DNA of 64,000 nucleotides from Dryas octopetala (GCA_963921425.1 OY992839.1:17406910-17470909); one strand, 5' to 3'; positions 46,599-58,520 are shown, counted from the stretch's first letter. Program-made: numbers and translations. The notes: generated by a model not told the origin, from the letters alone.

Positions 46599-47021
46599 AC
46601 CTTCCCCCCTTAAAAAAATTTCGTCCTCGAAATTTAGTAGAAAACTTAAATTTAAGTGAATTGTAGTTGCAACTTCTCATCACCCATCAAATCAAACCTC
46701 CTTTTAGCAACCATAAGTAAAAAAAATATGCGTGACTTTGGCATTTCCTTCCGTTTCAAGAAAACCAAGGAGATTTAAACTCAGGAAATCGCTCCATAAC
46801 GAACCTAAATAATTTAAGCCTCAAAATAAAAACTTGAAAATGTGATAGAAATGCCAAACCCTAAATAAAGTTTTCAAGAATAAAATCATTACGAAGTAAA
46901 TTAATTTAAAACCTTTAAATCATTTGAAAACCACTCTAACTCACGAATCGAGAAAGTTCATCTTTTATCGTCAATCAAAACGAGAATACGTGATACGCAA
47001 AGTGTGTGTGTGTCCCATAGT
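46599..47021 (-). mobile_element. Element G, interior next to 3' LTR
   Basis: AT-rich sequence containing the polypurine tract (CCTTCCCCCCTTAA on the plus strand, 46600-46613) and the word TTTCGTCCTCGAAA just beyond it. No coding stretch. Confidence 0.7.
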
Positions 47022-48341
47022 CTATAAAAATATTGTATTATGCCCAGAGATGGATAACGTACCCATGATGACATCCGGTGAAGCCAAAGCGTCCTGCTGC
47101 GTCACGGTGAAGACTCTGCCCTGGACTCTGGGGCGTCCTGGCTGACCCCTCTGTTGTCCTCCACCTCTACTGCCATGGCTGGACTGGGCACCATTACTAG
47201 ACGTAGCACCCGCAGTCTCCACTGCTCTCTGTCCCTGAATTTGGGCCCTTAAAGTCTGTCCCTGATGGGGGGCCGATCCCGAAGATCCTCCATCACCCGA
47301 TTGTAGCATCGAGCACTCCCTCATAAAATGGCCCGTCTGTCCACAATGATAACACCCAGGGCTGCCCATATGACACATCCCATCGTGATATCTGCCATAA
47401 GAACTACACAGAGGACGACCTGTCCCACGAATCCGACTACCCTGAGATCCACTCAATCGTGCTGTGCTACGAGCTGAGCTACCCGCTGACTAATAACCGG
47501 AATTATGACTGTGTCCAGAACCTCGACTACCCCCTGAGTCATGTCTAGCTCCTCTGAAACCACCACTACCTGAAGAACCTGAACTGAAACTGCCTCTCTT
47601 GGATGGTCCCTGACTAGGGCCACCCATCGAGGTACTCTGAAAATGACGACGCCTCGCCTCGCCTTTACTCCGATCAGATAAAGACCTTTCGACCCTCATA
47701 GCAGCATCTCTCAAAGAACTAAAGGTGGAGTGGTTAGCTGCGGTAACCACCGTGCGAATAGAGTCTCTCAGACCCTCCTCAAATCTCGAGCATCTATCCG
47801 CCTCGTCTGCCACAAGTGCTGGGCAAAACCTGGAAAGCTCAGTAAACTTTCTCTCATATTCCGCTACTGACATAGATCCCTGTCTAAGCCTCAGGAATTC
47901 GGCTCTCTTCTCATCACAATAAACCCGCGAATAGTACTTCTCGTAACAGACTCTTCTAAATCTGTCCCAAGTGATCTCCGCCGCGGTGAGTCCTAAACGC
48001 TCGGAATCCCACCAATGATAAGCGTCACCCACTAGCAAGAAAGTAGCCAAGACTAACTTCCGGTCATCGGGGCATCCCATGACCTCAAATATCCTCTCGA
48101 GTTGTATCATCCACTCGTTAGCCTCACTGGGATCCGAAGTACCTGAAAAATTTGAGGCCCCGAGCTTACGGGCATGCTCAATGCTGTACTCTCCCTCAGG
48201 AAACGCCCTAGTACGAACAGCAGTAGTCACTGCCTCGGCTAACCTATCAATAGACTGCTCGAAACCTTGTGTCGTCTCATCGACACCTTCTGTTACCCTA
48301 TGGTGGGTCCCCGGTGGTCGGCCACGTCGTCGAGGAGGCAT
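47022..48341 (-). pseudogene. Element G, gag region (fossil)
   Basis: Minus strand, starting at an ATG about 80 bp after the primer site with MPPRRRGRPPGTH. The core has the retrotransposon gag motif: ERIFEVMGCPDDRKLVLATF, YHWWDSERLGL, ITWDRFRRVCYEKYYSRVYC and MSVAEYERKFTELSRFCP. A Gly/Ser-rich stretch follows, then a CCHC zinc knuckle CYHCGQTGHFMREC. It is broken about once. Protease and polymerase do not follow. Confidence 0.88.
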
Positions 48342-48420
48342 AATACCTATAAGAAAATCAAACTCTTATCAATAATGGGGATGCACATTCAGTGCAGAAT
48401 TGAGGAATCTAAAACCTAAT

Positions 48421-48432
48421 GCTCTGATACCA
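48421..48432 (-). other. Primer-binding site of G (initiator tRNA-Met)
   Basis: TGGTATCAGAGC on the minus strand, three bases inside the 5' LTR. It matches the 3' end of plant initiator tRNA-Met over 12 bases. Confidence 0.85.
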
Positions 48433-48435
48433 AGT

Positions 48436-51159
48436 TGACAGGACCGCCCCCGGATTCCAACCTGAAACCCGGAGAGGTCCTGCGGGAATCCAAATTCAAG
48501 GAAAATCCTACCGAAAATTCGGCAGAACCTCCCCTGAAAATGGACTAACCCAGAAATTTCAAACCTGTAGAAAAGCACTTCTAATCATCAACCACCTCTA
48601 CCACAACCAAATAGGGTCTCAGACCCAACATTTTAAAATAGAAACCATTTTACAAAGCTAGAATAACGCCTACAGGGTTGGAGTAAGGATATGGACGCAA
48701 ATGCCTCGACGTTATTGGCTCGACCTCCACCAAAGCTACTACCTGGGGGGAACAATGTAAGACAAAACAAAGAAACTGTGAGATAGGCTCAGTGAGTGGA
48801 CAGTTAAACGGAAATGAAAATCATAGTTTGAATACTTTTTTCAGAAAAACCCTTTTAACCACATTTAACGCTTAAACCTTACGATGTCCTTTGAAATCCC
48901 CCAAATTTTTAAAATCATAAAGTTTATTTAAACTTAAGAAATCCCATAAAACAATATATATTTCTTAAAACAAACAAACTAAAAAAAACATCGTAACAAC
49001 AACCTTGATAAAATTCAAAAGAATCCCTCATTTAAAATCATATTTAATAATTTCTGAAAATAACCAAATTCATTTTCCACCATGCTATATACCCTGAATA
49101 ATCCTGGCCATACACCTGTGCGGAATTCCTGCATCGCACAGGCAGGCAATATCCTGGCCATACACACGCGTGGAGTGAAATCCAACACGTGCAGGCAATA
49201 TCCTGGCCATACACACGCGTGGAGTAAATCCAACACGTGCAGGCAATATCCTGGCCATACACACGTGTGAATAAATCAGCACGTGCAGGCAATCCTGGTC
49301 ATACGTGCACGCAGAGCAGCCCCCAAAGGGCGAGGCATCCCGACACACGGCCCAAAGCCTATATGTGCATCGTGATGGGTCCCAAAGACCTATTAAATCT
49401 GATAACCTGTAGGGTACTGCAAAGGGTGGTTTTGAAAACCAATAACTCAAAAATACATAATGCAAATCTCAAATCCTTTAATTTTTCTTCCAAAACTCTT
49501 CTTAACAAAACCAAACTCATCAACTCGCTAAAACTAGTATGAAAATATATGGTTTTAAAACTTATTTATGAACACAGTTGAAATTCGAAATCCATCACCA
49601 TTGATCAAATCCCAAATTAAAATCAACATCACGGAATAATTAAAATGATACAATTTTCATTACTTATTAAGGATTAAACAACCAACTCAAAGATTTTTAT
49701 TTCTCAAACAATAATTAGAAATCAAGTATAAATTAAATTATAAACTTCCATAAACATTTTCAAAAATAAAAGTTAGTCCACTCACAGTGGTAGCCCTAGC
49801 TTCGATCCTCCGCCGGATCGTCACGAACCACGGTCGTGTCGCCTATAACACAACGATAAAATATGAAATTAGTCTCGACTCCAATACGTTTAGAGTGTGT
49901 ATAAAACCTAAGCGTCCCACCCGACTCTCGCTTAAACAACAATTAATAACTACTCTTCTTAATCCATTAACGTCCTCTCATTTCCCTGAAAACTTCCCGG
50001 CTCAACTCAACATCACCCACACTTCCCAAAACCAGTCATAAACTTAAAAAGGAACCTGCGTATGGCTTATCTCGATCAGGGAAATCGTCCTAGAGTGATT
50101 TCAGTATCAGCGAAGTCTCAAATTACAGTCCGAAACACCTTTCGGTTTCTCCAATCACTTCCAACATAACCAAGTCCAACAACCAATCTAAAATAGGCTC
50201 TAAGATAAACATACATCCAAAAGGTGACTGTAGGGGTCGAGGTCACCACGGGTGCCGCCCAAAGCGGCGGCTCTAAAACCAATTTAGCCTAAAATGCCCT
50301 TTTTCCCTTAAACCCACACAAAAATCTCAAGGATTTGAGGTGAAAAATTGACTGAAAATGAAGAGGAAGGCCGGCGGTCTGTGTGGCTTTTCTGAGCAGA
50401 ACCAGCGTGCAGGGGGGCTGGGTTGGCTGGAGGAAGGCCGGGCTGAGCTAGTCGGCGTCGGGGGAAGCTTGCCGGAGGTTGGCGACTGCGAGGGGAGGCC
50501 GGAGTTGATGGCCGGTGCTCCGCACAGAGGGAGAGAGTAGAGAGAGAACACGGGGAGAGTGAGAACGAAGAGAGAGAGTAGGCTGGAATGGGGTGGTCGG
50601 CGCCTGGGGGTGTGCTCGCCGGAGGTCGAGGCCGGCAGGGTGGCCGCCGATGGTGAGTGGGGGTGGCTGGGGTCGTGGCGCAGAGGAAGGTGCAGGGGGT
50701 GGAGAGTGGGTACCGGGGAGAGAGAGAGAAATAAAGGGAGAGAGATGTTTGTAGAAGATTCTAGAGAGTGAGAGAAAAATCAGAAAAATTTTCTGATTTT
50801 TGGGTATTTAAAACCCACTTTTATAAATTTACAAAATTGCCCCTCACTTCACATGTCTGTATCTTTCAGACCGTAACTCGAATTGGCGCGTGCCGCGTGT
50901 CTATGAAATCGTGAGTCCGAAACCTATCTAACGGACCCGAAGTCAAAATCGAATTCCCATTCTTTTTAAAAGTCAACTTTTGGTCAAGCTTAAATTAAAA
51001 CAAAAATAAATAAATCAAAACTTTAAATCAAAACCCTTTTTATTTTCCAAATAAATATCAAAATCTTTAAAATTCAATTCCACATCCTTAAAAAATCTCT
51101 TAAAACATATTTAAATAAAAATTTAAATTTCTAGTGAAAATTTGGGTCGGGTTGTTACA
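48436..51159 (-). mobile_element. Element G, 5' LTR
   Basis: 2724 bp. It contains a GC-rich, GA-rich stretch (50360-50760) and the 48-bp tandem repeats (49143-49292). Its outer end TGTAACAACCC is at 51159. Confidence 0.92.
49143..49292. repeat. 48-bp tandem repeats in the LTR of G
   Basis: CAGGCAAT(AT)CCTGGCCATACAC-type units start near 49143, 49192, 49240 and 49286, each holding ACACGCGTGG or ACACGTGTG and CAACACGTGCAG. In the left LTR the array is at about 42713-42794 and 44676-44760, with H inserted inside it. Open frames there simply translate the repeat. Confidence 0.85.
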
Positions 51160-51164
51160 ATAAG

Positions 51165-52612
51165 TTCTTAGGTTATCTTCTTGTTACGTACTGAATTGAT
51201 TAGCTTGATTATCACCTTTCAATTTCATAACAATTACTAGATGAAAACATACCTAAGGTGGCCAGCCAAAGAATGAAAACAACTAGAATCAATTTAACAA
51301 GACAATAGGAATTAATCACATGCAAACTTCACATAAAATCACATGGCTTTATTTCATTAACCATAAATCAACATTGAATCAAATTATATGGATATCATCA
51401 TAATCTTAACATGCAAGAACAATCAAACTAACTCATAAATAAGTTGAGAAACAAAAGAAACATAACATATATAAATTCCCAATCCATTGTTGAACAAATA
51501 ACAAAACTAATTAAACAATTGAAATAACAGAAAATTAAGAAAAAGCATAGAGAGGGCTGCGGCACAAGAAGGAGAAAGAGAGAGACCACACAAGCTATTC
51601 CTCACGGATAGGGTTAGCTAGGGCTTGCGGCAAAGTGGCTCTCTTCTTCTCTCTCTTAATGTCAACTACTCTCTCTCTAGAAATCTGAAAAGTATTGCAA
51701 AACTAAAATTAAATTGTGTTTTCGAATTATGGGAGAATGGGGTCCTTATATAGGAGTGAGGAGGTGAAGCTTTCCTTGTCCCACAAGGCTAGGGTTTTCT
51801 AATTTTTGGCCAAAAGTGGGCCTTGGGCTGATTTGGGCTCTTTTTGGGCGTAACTCCCTTTTCAGCTCGCGAAACTGCAGCGTAACTCGGAATCGAAATC
51901 CGTAAAATTCCCTGCGAAGGTAACATCCGTAGATTTCCAACCATATATGGCATGGCACCTGATTCGATCTGTAGAGGTACAGAATCACTGTCGAAATTCA
52001 AGTTCAATTTCCCAGGGTTCGACTTCTTCTTCAACTAGGATTCCTTGTGATCTTTGACTGAATCTTGTGAGATTTTCCTTGAGCATGAAGGATTCATTCG
52101 TTGGGCCTTGAATCAGCTGAGTGGGTGCGGCATAGGCTTGGGCTCTTGGACCTTTGAATGGCACCACTTAGGCTTCCTCCATTTGGGCTAGCAATAGGCG
52201 CATGGCCTTGGTCCTTTGGGCTAGGGTTATGCGCATGGCCCTTAGTGCATGGGCTGCATGTGTGGTCTATGTCATGTGATGATGTGGCATGGTTGACCAT
52301 TGACTTTGACCTTTGACCTTTGACTTTGACCAAAAGTCAACCTTGACCAAAAAGATTCTTCAAAAGATTCTGTCTAAGATTCTTCAAAGATTCCTTCCAG
52401 ATTCCAGATCCTTCTAGAAGATTCCCTCAAGATTCTTTTTCTCATTTTTTCCATTTTTAGCTCAAAATAGCCTCATTTAGTTTCTCTCTCCATCATTGCT
52501 TCATTTAACCTACAAAACACTAAAACAAACTAACAAGACCTAAAATATCGAGTTCTTGCACTCTAGGTTAGGGAATTAATATCATAAAATGATGCAAATT
52601 GGACACTCAACA
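51165..52612 (-). mobile_element. Element F, 5' LTR, outer part
   Basis: Continuation of 41430-42001, ending CACTCAACA at 52612 before duplication GCTAG. TATA box at 51744-51753, W-box tract about 52290-52350 and heat-shock-like trimer at 52412-52424. One stretch of the conserved block is shorter than in the 3' LTR. Confidence 0.9.
52412..52424 (-). promoter_or_regulatory. Three-unit heat-shock-element-like box, F 5' LTR
   Basis: TTCtaGAAgaTTC, conserved with the 3' LTR and with C. Confidence 0.45.
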
Positions 52613-52617
52613 GCTAG

Positions 52618-52941
52618 CAAACTTAATTATGTGTGTTTACATTGAATTGCATATCACCATAATAGTTGTTATCTTTTAATATGCGATGGATTCAGATATC
52701 TTAGCATTGCAAGACAATCGGGTGTGTGCGTGTGTTTGGTGGTGTGCGTGTGTTTCACAACTTACAACCCCCCATATCGTGTGTGTGTGTTAGTGGATAG
52801 ATCAAATTGATTTGATGTGTATTTAACCATTTCTCGTGGGATCGACCTCGTATTTACATGCTTTGCTACTGATGCGATTCGTGCACTTGCGAGTATACTT
52901 AGAATTGAGTTATTTAATTTGTTCTAAGAAAACAATCAACA
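52618..52941 (+). mobile_element. E: solo LTR, right part
   Basis: Continues LTR E after F, ending AACAATCAACA before the duplication CGAGT (52942-52946). Confidence 0.9.
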
Positions 52942-52946
52942 CGAGT

Positions 52947-52996
52947 ATACTTAGAATAGAATACATTTTTATTTTGTTCTAAAAAAACAATCAACA
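52947..52996 (+). mobile_element. D: solo LTR, right part
   Basis: Last 50 bp of LTR D, ending ATCAACA, followed by duplication CCTAC and satellite. Confidence 0.88.
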
Positions 52997-53354
52997 CCTA
53001 CTGAACCACATTTGGTGTTAACAACGCATGAAAACGCTTTTTCAGTGTATACTTGGTCAAATTTTGTTCTAATTGCTCTAAAACGTGACCAGTTGGCAAG
53101 AAAGACATGAGGAAGCACTTTCGCATGTTAGGATTAGCTTTGTTGACCTATTGAGCCACATTTGGTGTTGGGAATGCACGAAAATGTCATTTCGCTGCAT
53201 ATTTGGTCCAATTTTGTTCTAATTGCACCAAAACGTTCATGGTTGGCAAGAAAGACAAGGGGAAGCACTTTCTCATGTTAGGATTAGCGTTTTTAACCTA
53301 TTGAACCACATTTCGTGTTGAGAACGCACAAAAAGGTCATTTCGGCGCATACTT
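52997..53354. repeat. 150-bp satellite, array 4
   Basis: A little over two copies, resuming array 3 in register (CCTACTGAACCACATTTGGTG) and ending at GCATACTT where CACTA element J begins. Confidence 0.92.
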
Positions 53355-53552
53355 CACTACTACAAAAAGGTGCATTCTTGGCGGACAATGCTGGCGGATT
53401 AGAGGTGTCCGCCACAAATGCTTAAGCATTCCTGGCGGACGATATTATCCGCCAGGATTAATCAATTATGGCGGTTTATTCCGCCAGTATTGATCAATAC
53501 TGGCGGACCAATCCGCCAGAATTGATTAATCCTGGCGGTCCAAACCGCCAGG
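53355..53552 (+). repeat. Terminal repeat and subterminal hairpin array of J
   Basis: After the CACTACTACAAAAAGG end, the words TGGCGGA and TCCGCCA alternate about ten times. Paired units form hairpins: GGCGGA..TCCGCC near 53433, GGCGG..CCGCC near 53470, GGCGGA..TCCGCC near 53502 and GGCGGT..ACCGCC near 53535. A perfect 28-bp palindrome spans 53480-53507, centred on TTGATCAA. These are probable transposase-binding sites (inference from known CACTA biology). Confidence 0.85.
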
Positions 53553-54836
53553 ATTGAGTGCTTAACCTAATCCCTCTTTCTTCTTCTCTTTTCTTTTCTC
53601 TTCTTCCTCGCGCCGCATTTCCTCCTTCTTCCTCTTCTTCTCTTTCCCTTCTCTTCTTCCTAGCTCGCGCCGATTCCTTCATCTCCTCCATCTCCTCCAT
53701 CTTTCTTCTTCCTTCACCTGCCACCACCGCGCTCAGCTGCAGCTCCACGTCCACGCTCCCCACCAAGCTCCGGTAATCTCTCTCTCTCTTTCTCTCTTAT
53801 TTCTGATTTTATTTTCAGATTTTGTTAATTAAGTTTGTTTTATAATTTGTTAGGTTTATCCAAATCTTCTCAAATTTCTTGTCTCAGAGGCCAAGATCCA
53901 CTTCATTCTTGAATTCTTTGGGGGTATGCCGAATTTGATAAGTGGTGATATATGTGATTTTTTGTATATTTAATTTGATATGCCGAATTTGATAAGTGGT
54001 TATATTTAATTTAGGGTTTTGTATATCCATTTTCATTATTGTTATATATGGGATTTTTTGTGTTTTTTTTTTGCAGGCCAGATAAGTGGTGATTTTGGTG
54101 CAGCAAGATTTAAGTGTTGATTTGGATTTTGCAGCAAGGTTTTTCTATGACTAGCTTGGATGTTTTTTTTTTATATGTTGATGTGTTGAAATATGTTAAT
54201 ATATGTTAGATATGTTAAAAATTATATATGCTTGATTTAATTGATATATATATCTATATGTTAGATTTGTGTTCATTTTTTGCATTGTATGTTAGTGTCA
54301 ATATATTATTAGGGTAGGGAGTATAATATTAATTATTTAGCTAACATACAATTATTAGGATAGTATATATAAAAAATGTTAGTATTATGTTAGTGTTCAT
54401 GTATCAATGTTAAAAATAAAAATAATAGGAGAAATAAAAAAATTCAAATTTTTGGTTAAATAGATAAATAAAAATATAACATATTAGTGAACTTAATTTA
54501 TTCATTTGTTCTATTTCAAATTAAAAATAAAATTGACTGAAAATTTGTAAAATTTGGGTTAATTAGATAAATAAGTATAGAACAACTTATTTGTAGATAT
54601 AATTTATTTGTTACAGTTCAAATAAAAAAAAAAGGTTAAGTAGATTAACAAACATACAACTTATTTGTGAATATTTTGTGAATTTAATTTATTTGTTTGA
54701 CATATATAAATAATCATAAATTATTATTGAATATTTTTTGAATTTAATCTAATAGGTATGAATAGGTACGCCTACATGATAGGGATTGAAAGATTGTAGG
54801 CGTCAGGGTCTAGAGTTTTCATCTAAGAGGTAAAGC
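53553..54836 (+). other. Leader and promoter region of J
   Basis: C/T-rich tract 53563-53775, typical of a plant 5' leader, then AT-rich sequence. A plausible leader intron runs from GTAATCTCTC near 53773 to TTTTTTGCAG ending at 54076. The rest (54080-54836) is AT-rich with no reading frame. Confidence 0.5.
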
Positions 54837-57800
54837 ATGGATAGGACTTGGTTGACGATTCCGCGACAGTTAGAGGCATACGTAGATGGAATTAATTTTT
54901 TTTTGGACCAAGCAGCTGCGAATGGTGTTGGGCCAGATAAATTCAAATGTCCGTGTAAAAAATGTTGCAATAGATATATTTTTGGAAGACAAACTATTGT
55001 GGATCATCTTGTTTGGCATGATATGGATAAAGATTACAAAAAAGCTTGGTGGCGGCATCATGGGGAGCCTAATATTGGAGAGCCAAATTTAAGGGAGATA
55101 GAAGATGACGTAGGAGGAGAGATGGATGGTATGCATGATTTTCTTAATGACATATTTGTTCAACCAGTAACGGAAGAAGAGGTTGGGTTATCGACACAAC
55201 CTACTATCGTGGATGGGCGTCCAGCAGAGGCCGAAAGTTTTTTCAAGTTGCTTGAAGAGGCAGATCAAGAGTTGTATCCTGGTTGTCAAGAGTTTAAGAA
55301 ATTGGAGGCCGTTGTAAGATTGTACCAGATCAAGTGTTTAGGGAGTTTGCCGGACAGTTTATTCACTACATTACTAGAGTTGGTTAAAAGAATGTTGCCT
55401 GATGGAGATTGTTTGCCTGACTCGTGTTATAAGGCAAAGAAACTTATAAATGGGTTGGGTCTCACATATGAGAAGATTGATGCCTGTCCCAATGATTGCA
55501 TGATATATTGGAAAGACACCTCAAAATTGACTGCATGTTCGGTTTGTGGCAAATCAAGATATAAAGATAACAAAGGAGATGATACTTCTAGAAAGAAAGT
55601 CTCAGCTAAGGTTATGTGGTACTTCCCTTTAAAATCGAGATTGAAGAGGTTTTATATGTCGAAGCATATTGCTGAACATATGAGGTGGCATGCAACTAAA
55701 TGTCCCAAGGATGGGTTTATGAGACATCCGTCAGATTCTCCAGCATGGAAGCATTTAGATAATTTGTACCCTGACTTTGCGTCAGAAATTCGAAATGTGC
55801 GTTTAGGGCTGGCAAGTGATGGATTCAATCCTTTTGGCCATATGAGCAATGCCCATAGCACATGGCCTGTGGTGCTTTCTGTTTACAATTTGCCTCCATG
55901 GATGTGTATGAAGCAACCAAATTTATTATTGTCCTTGTTGATTCCAGGACCGAGAAGTCCTGGAAATGACATTGATGTGTATTTGCGACCATTAATTGAT
56001 GAGTTGAATGAGTTGTGGGAGGTTGGCACTACCACGTACGATGTATTTTCAAACCAAACTTTTACGATGAAGGCTGCTGTGTTATGGACCATTAGTGATT
56101 TTCCAGCTTATGGAATGTTGTCTGAATGGAGTACGAAGGGATATAAAGCATGTCCGCATTGCATGGATGATAATGTATCTGAACATTTGCCTGTGAGTCG
56201 TAAGATTTGTTATTTGGGGCATCGAAGATTTTTACTAATTGGGCATAGGTTTCGAAGGGAACAAGCAGCATTTAATGGTCATCGAGAAGATCGTCAGGCA
56301 CCAAGACAGTTGAATGGGTTACAATGTCTTGAACAACTATCTAGTTTGAGGTTTACTTTTGGAAAGCATGACCAAAATGCTCCTGTTGGACAAAGAAGAC
56401 GAAGGCCTTCAATTTCTAGAAGTAATAACGGTCAGTGGAGAAAGAAAAGCATATTTTTTGAACTACCCTATTGGAGGCATCTTTTGATCAGACATAATCT
56501 CGATGTCATGCATATTGAAAAGAATGTATGTGATAATGTGGTTGGAACATTGTTGGATATTGCGAAGAGGACAAAGGATGGATTGGCTGCACGTGCAGAT
56601 CTTGAAGTTTTGAATATAAGACATAGTCAACACCCTCGTAGAGAAGGAGATAAAACATTTTTGCCCCCGGCAATATTCACATTGAGCAAAGAAGAAAAAA
56701 CCTCATTTTGCAAAGTGTTGTCTACTATTCGGGTTCCTGATGGGTATTCAGCAAATTTGTCTCGATGTGTGAATGTGAATGAGAGGAAAATAAATGGGTT
56801 GAAAAGTCACGATTGTCATGTTCTAATGCAACAATTACTCCCGCTTGCGATACGTGGTGTGTTACCCAAATCTGTCACTATGGTTTTACTAGAGTTGAGT
56901 GCTATCTTTAGACAGTTGTGTAGCAAGAAGGAAACTGAGGCAGCATTCAATCAACTAAACTCTAGAATTGCATTGACCTTATGTCAGATGGAGAAGATTT
57001 TCCCTCCTTCATTTTTTGATGTCATGGTGCATCTCCCAATTCACTTGGCAAATGAAGCTGCTATTGCAGGACCAGTTCAATATAGATGGATGTATCCAAT
57101 TGAACGGTAATGGTCATTTCCTTATGCTTAATTTGCATTAATTTTAGTTTTGATTTTTTAATATTTTTTTTTCATGTTGAATATTTAAGGTATTTGCAAA
57201 CATTGAAGCGGTATGTGTGAAATAAGAGTCGTCCTGAAGGTTCTATTGCTGAAGGGTATTTGGTTGATGAGGGTTTATCTTTCTGTTCCATGTACCTTAG
57301 AGATGTTGATACTCGTCGTAATCGTAAAGGTCGAAATGCAGATGGTATTGGACGTGGAATATGTGGGGGGTTATCAATTTTTGACTCCACAGGCCAATAT
57401 TTAGGTTCAGGTGAAAATGTGGAGCTTGATCTAAATGATAGGAATCGATGCCACAGATACATTCTTGATAATTGTGATGAAGTGATCCCTTTTAGAAGGC
57501 AACATGAGGACTTTTTGAGAGATAAACATCGAAGGGAAAGGTTCACTAGGCGACAAATCATGGAGATAAGTAAGAAGGAATTTCCTGAATGGTTCAAGAA
57601 ACATGTAAGAATTCAATTACTAAGTTTCTGCATCATGTCGCTAATATTAGTTTTTACCTAATGTTTCTACATCATCTTTTTCACAGATTAATGCAAGGTT
57701 TTATGCTAATGATCCGTTAATATCCGACGACTTGCATTGGCTTGCTAATCCTCCTCGCACACTTGTGACGAAATACAAAAGCCACGTTATTAATGGTTTT

Positions 57801-58375
57801 AGATTTCGAATAAAATCGGTGGATGATAAGCATAAGAATCAAAATTGTGGTGTATTTGTACCTGCAAATATTCCGGGTGGTGTTGGGCAAGTTAATTGCT
57901 ATGGTGTTGTCACAGATATGTTTCTGGTTAGATATCGTGGTCCTACCGAGGCAGAAGATATGGGTCGTTGTGTGATGTTGTTTAAGTGTGATTGGGTTGA
58001 TAGTGGAAGTCCTAGGGGTATGAAGACAAATCAATATGGTTTTACCTTGGTGAACTTCAATCGATTGAGATTTAGGGATGACCCTTTCATACTGGCTTCA
58101 CAAGCAATGCAAGTATTTTATGTTGCAGATTTGATTGAAACAGATTGCATGTAGTGGTCCGAACGCATCCGAGAGATTTTTTTGATGTATTAGAGGATAA
58201 AGACACAATTGATGATTATGCCATACCAAATCTGGATGATCGGGTACTTGACAATGAAGATATGCAAACAAGGGTTGGCGTGGAAGAGACACCTTTTGAT
58301 GAAGCATTACCTTTGCCCACTGAATTGGTTAATTCAATTGCTGACAATGAGCTTGATGATGATATGGATGCTTAA
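54837..58375 (+). pseudogene. TNP2-like CACTA transposase (three exons, two defects)
   Basis: Exons 54837-57106, 57190-57604 and 57687-58375, joined by GT-AG introns of 83 and 82 bp. The N-terminus is a Transpos_assoc-like domain (residues about 3-75) with Cys/His residues (CPCKKCCNRYIF, VDHLVWH). The TNP2-like core (about 255-470) contains WYFPLKSRLKRFY, LASDGFNPFG, DIDVYLRPLIDEL and ACPHCMDD. HNLDVMHIEKNVCDNVVG (about 555) and a DUF4218-like part follow to the end of exon 1. Exon 3 carries a DUF4216-like part (FRIKSVDDKHKNQNCGVFVP, DPFILASQAMQVFYV). Two defects: an in-frame TGA at 57218-57220, where relatives have Arg in YVRN, and a one-base loss near 58147, after which the frame continues as HVVVRTHPRDFFDV to a stop at 58373-58375. 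Otherwise well preserved, so probably young. Confidence 0.9.
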
Positions 58376-58475
58376 ATTATTATTATTATTATTTTTTTTT
58401 TGGTGTTGTTTTGTAATTAAGAACTCTTATGTAATATTTTTTTATTAGTGAAATTTTTTTGTGCTGGACTAGGTC

Positions 58476-58520
58476 CCGTGGTTTTTACCTTTCGAGGGTT
58501 TTCCACGTTAAAATATATTT
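58476..58520 (+). other. GTGG...CCACGTT hairpin between the two J genes
   Basis: CGTGG (58477-58481) pairs with CCACG (58503-58507) and CCT pairs with AGG inside, around TTTTTACCTTTCGAGGGTTTT. The sequence, preceded by GGACTAGGTCC, closely resembles the R/U5 end motif of many plant Ty1/copia LTRs. Here it lies about 100 bp after the transposase stop and could serve as a 3'-end signal, or be a captured LTR scrap. Confidence 0.45.

Larger units (their letters stand above)
42002..51159 (-). mobile_element. Element G: young Tekay/Del-like element with gag only
   Basis: 9158 bp element on the minus strand within the 5' LTR of F, target duplication ATAAG (41997-42001 and 51160-51164). LTRs run TGTAACAACCCGAC...GGTCCTGTCA (minus strand) and are about 2.72 kb. 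The primer site is tRNA-iMet and the region before the 3' LTR reads CGAGGACGAAATTT then AAGGGGGGAAGG, typical of Tekay/Del. Only about 1.8 kb lies between the LTRs, holding gag. No protease, polymerase or integrase is visible. The LTRs differ by about seven substitutions and one small indel in 2.7 kb (about 0.3%), so roughly 0.1-0.2 million years old. Confidence 0.9.
32305..52612 (-). mobile_element. Element F: Athila-like element, gag and protease only
   Basis: Minus-strand element inserted in solo LTR E, with target duplication GCTAG at 32300-32304 and 52613-52617. It spans 20.3 kb because it hosts solo LTR I (38553-41036) and element G (42002-51159). Its own length is about 8.7 kb. It has two LTRs of about 2.05 kb, a perfect tRNA-Asp primer site, gag and protease regions and a 2.2 kb non-coding 3' interior. 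No reverse transcriptase, RNase H or integrase is visible, so it would need help in trans. LTR divergence is about 1.8% by eye (about 35 substitutions in 2 kb), or 0.7-1.3 million years. Confidence 0.92.

Noticed and set aside
53558-53776. 72-codon frame rich in Ser, Leu and Phe at the start of J
   Set aside because: Pyrimidine-rich leader. The transposase frame starts at 54837 with a recognisable domain.
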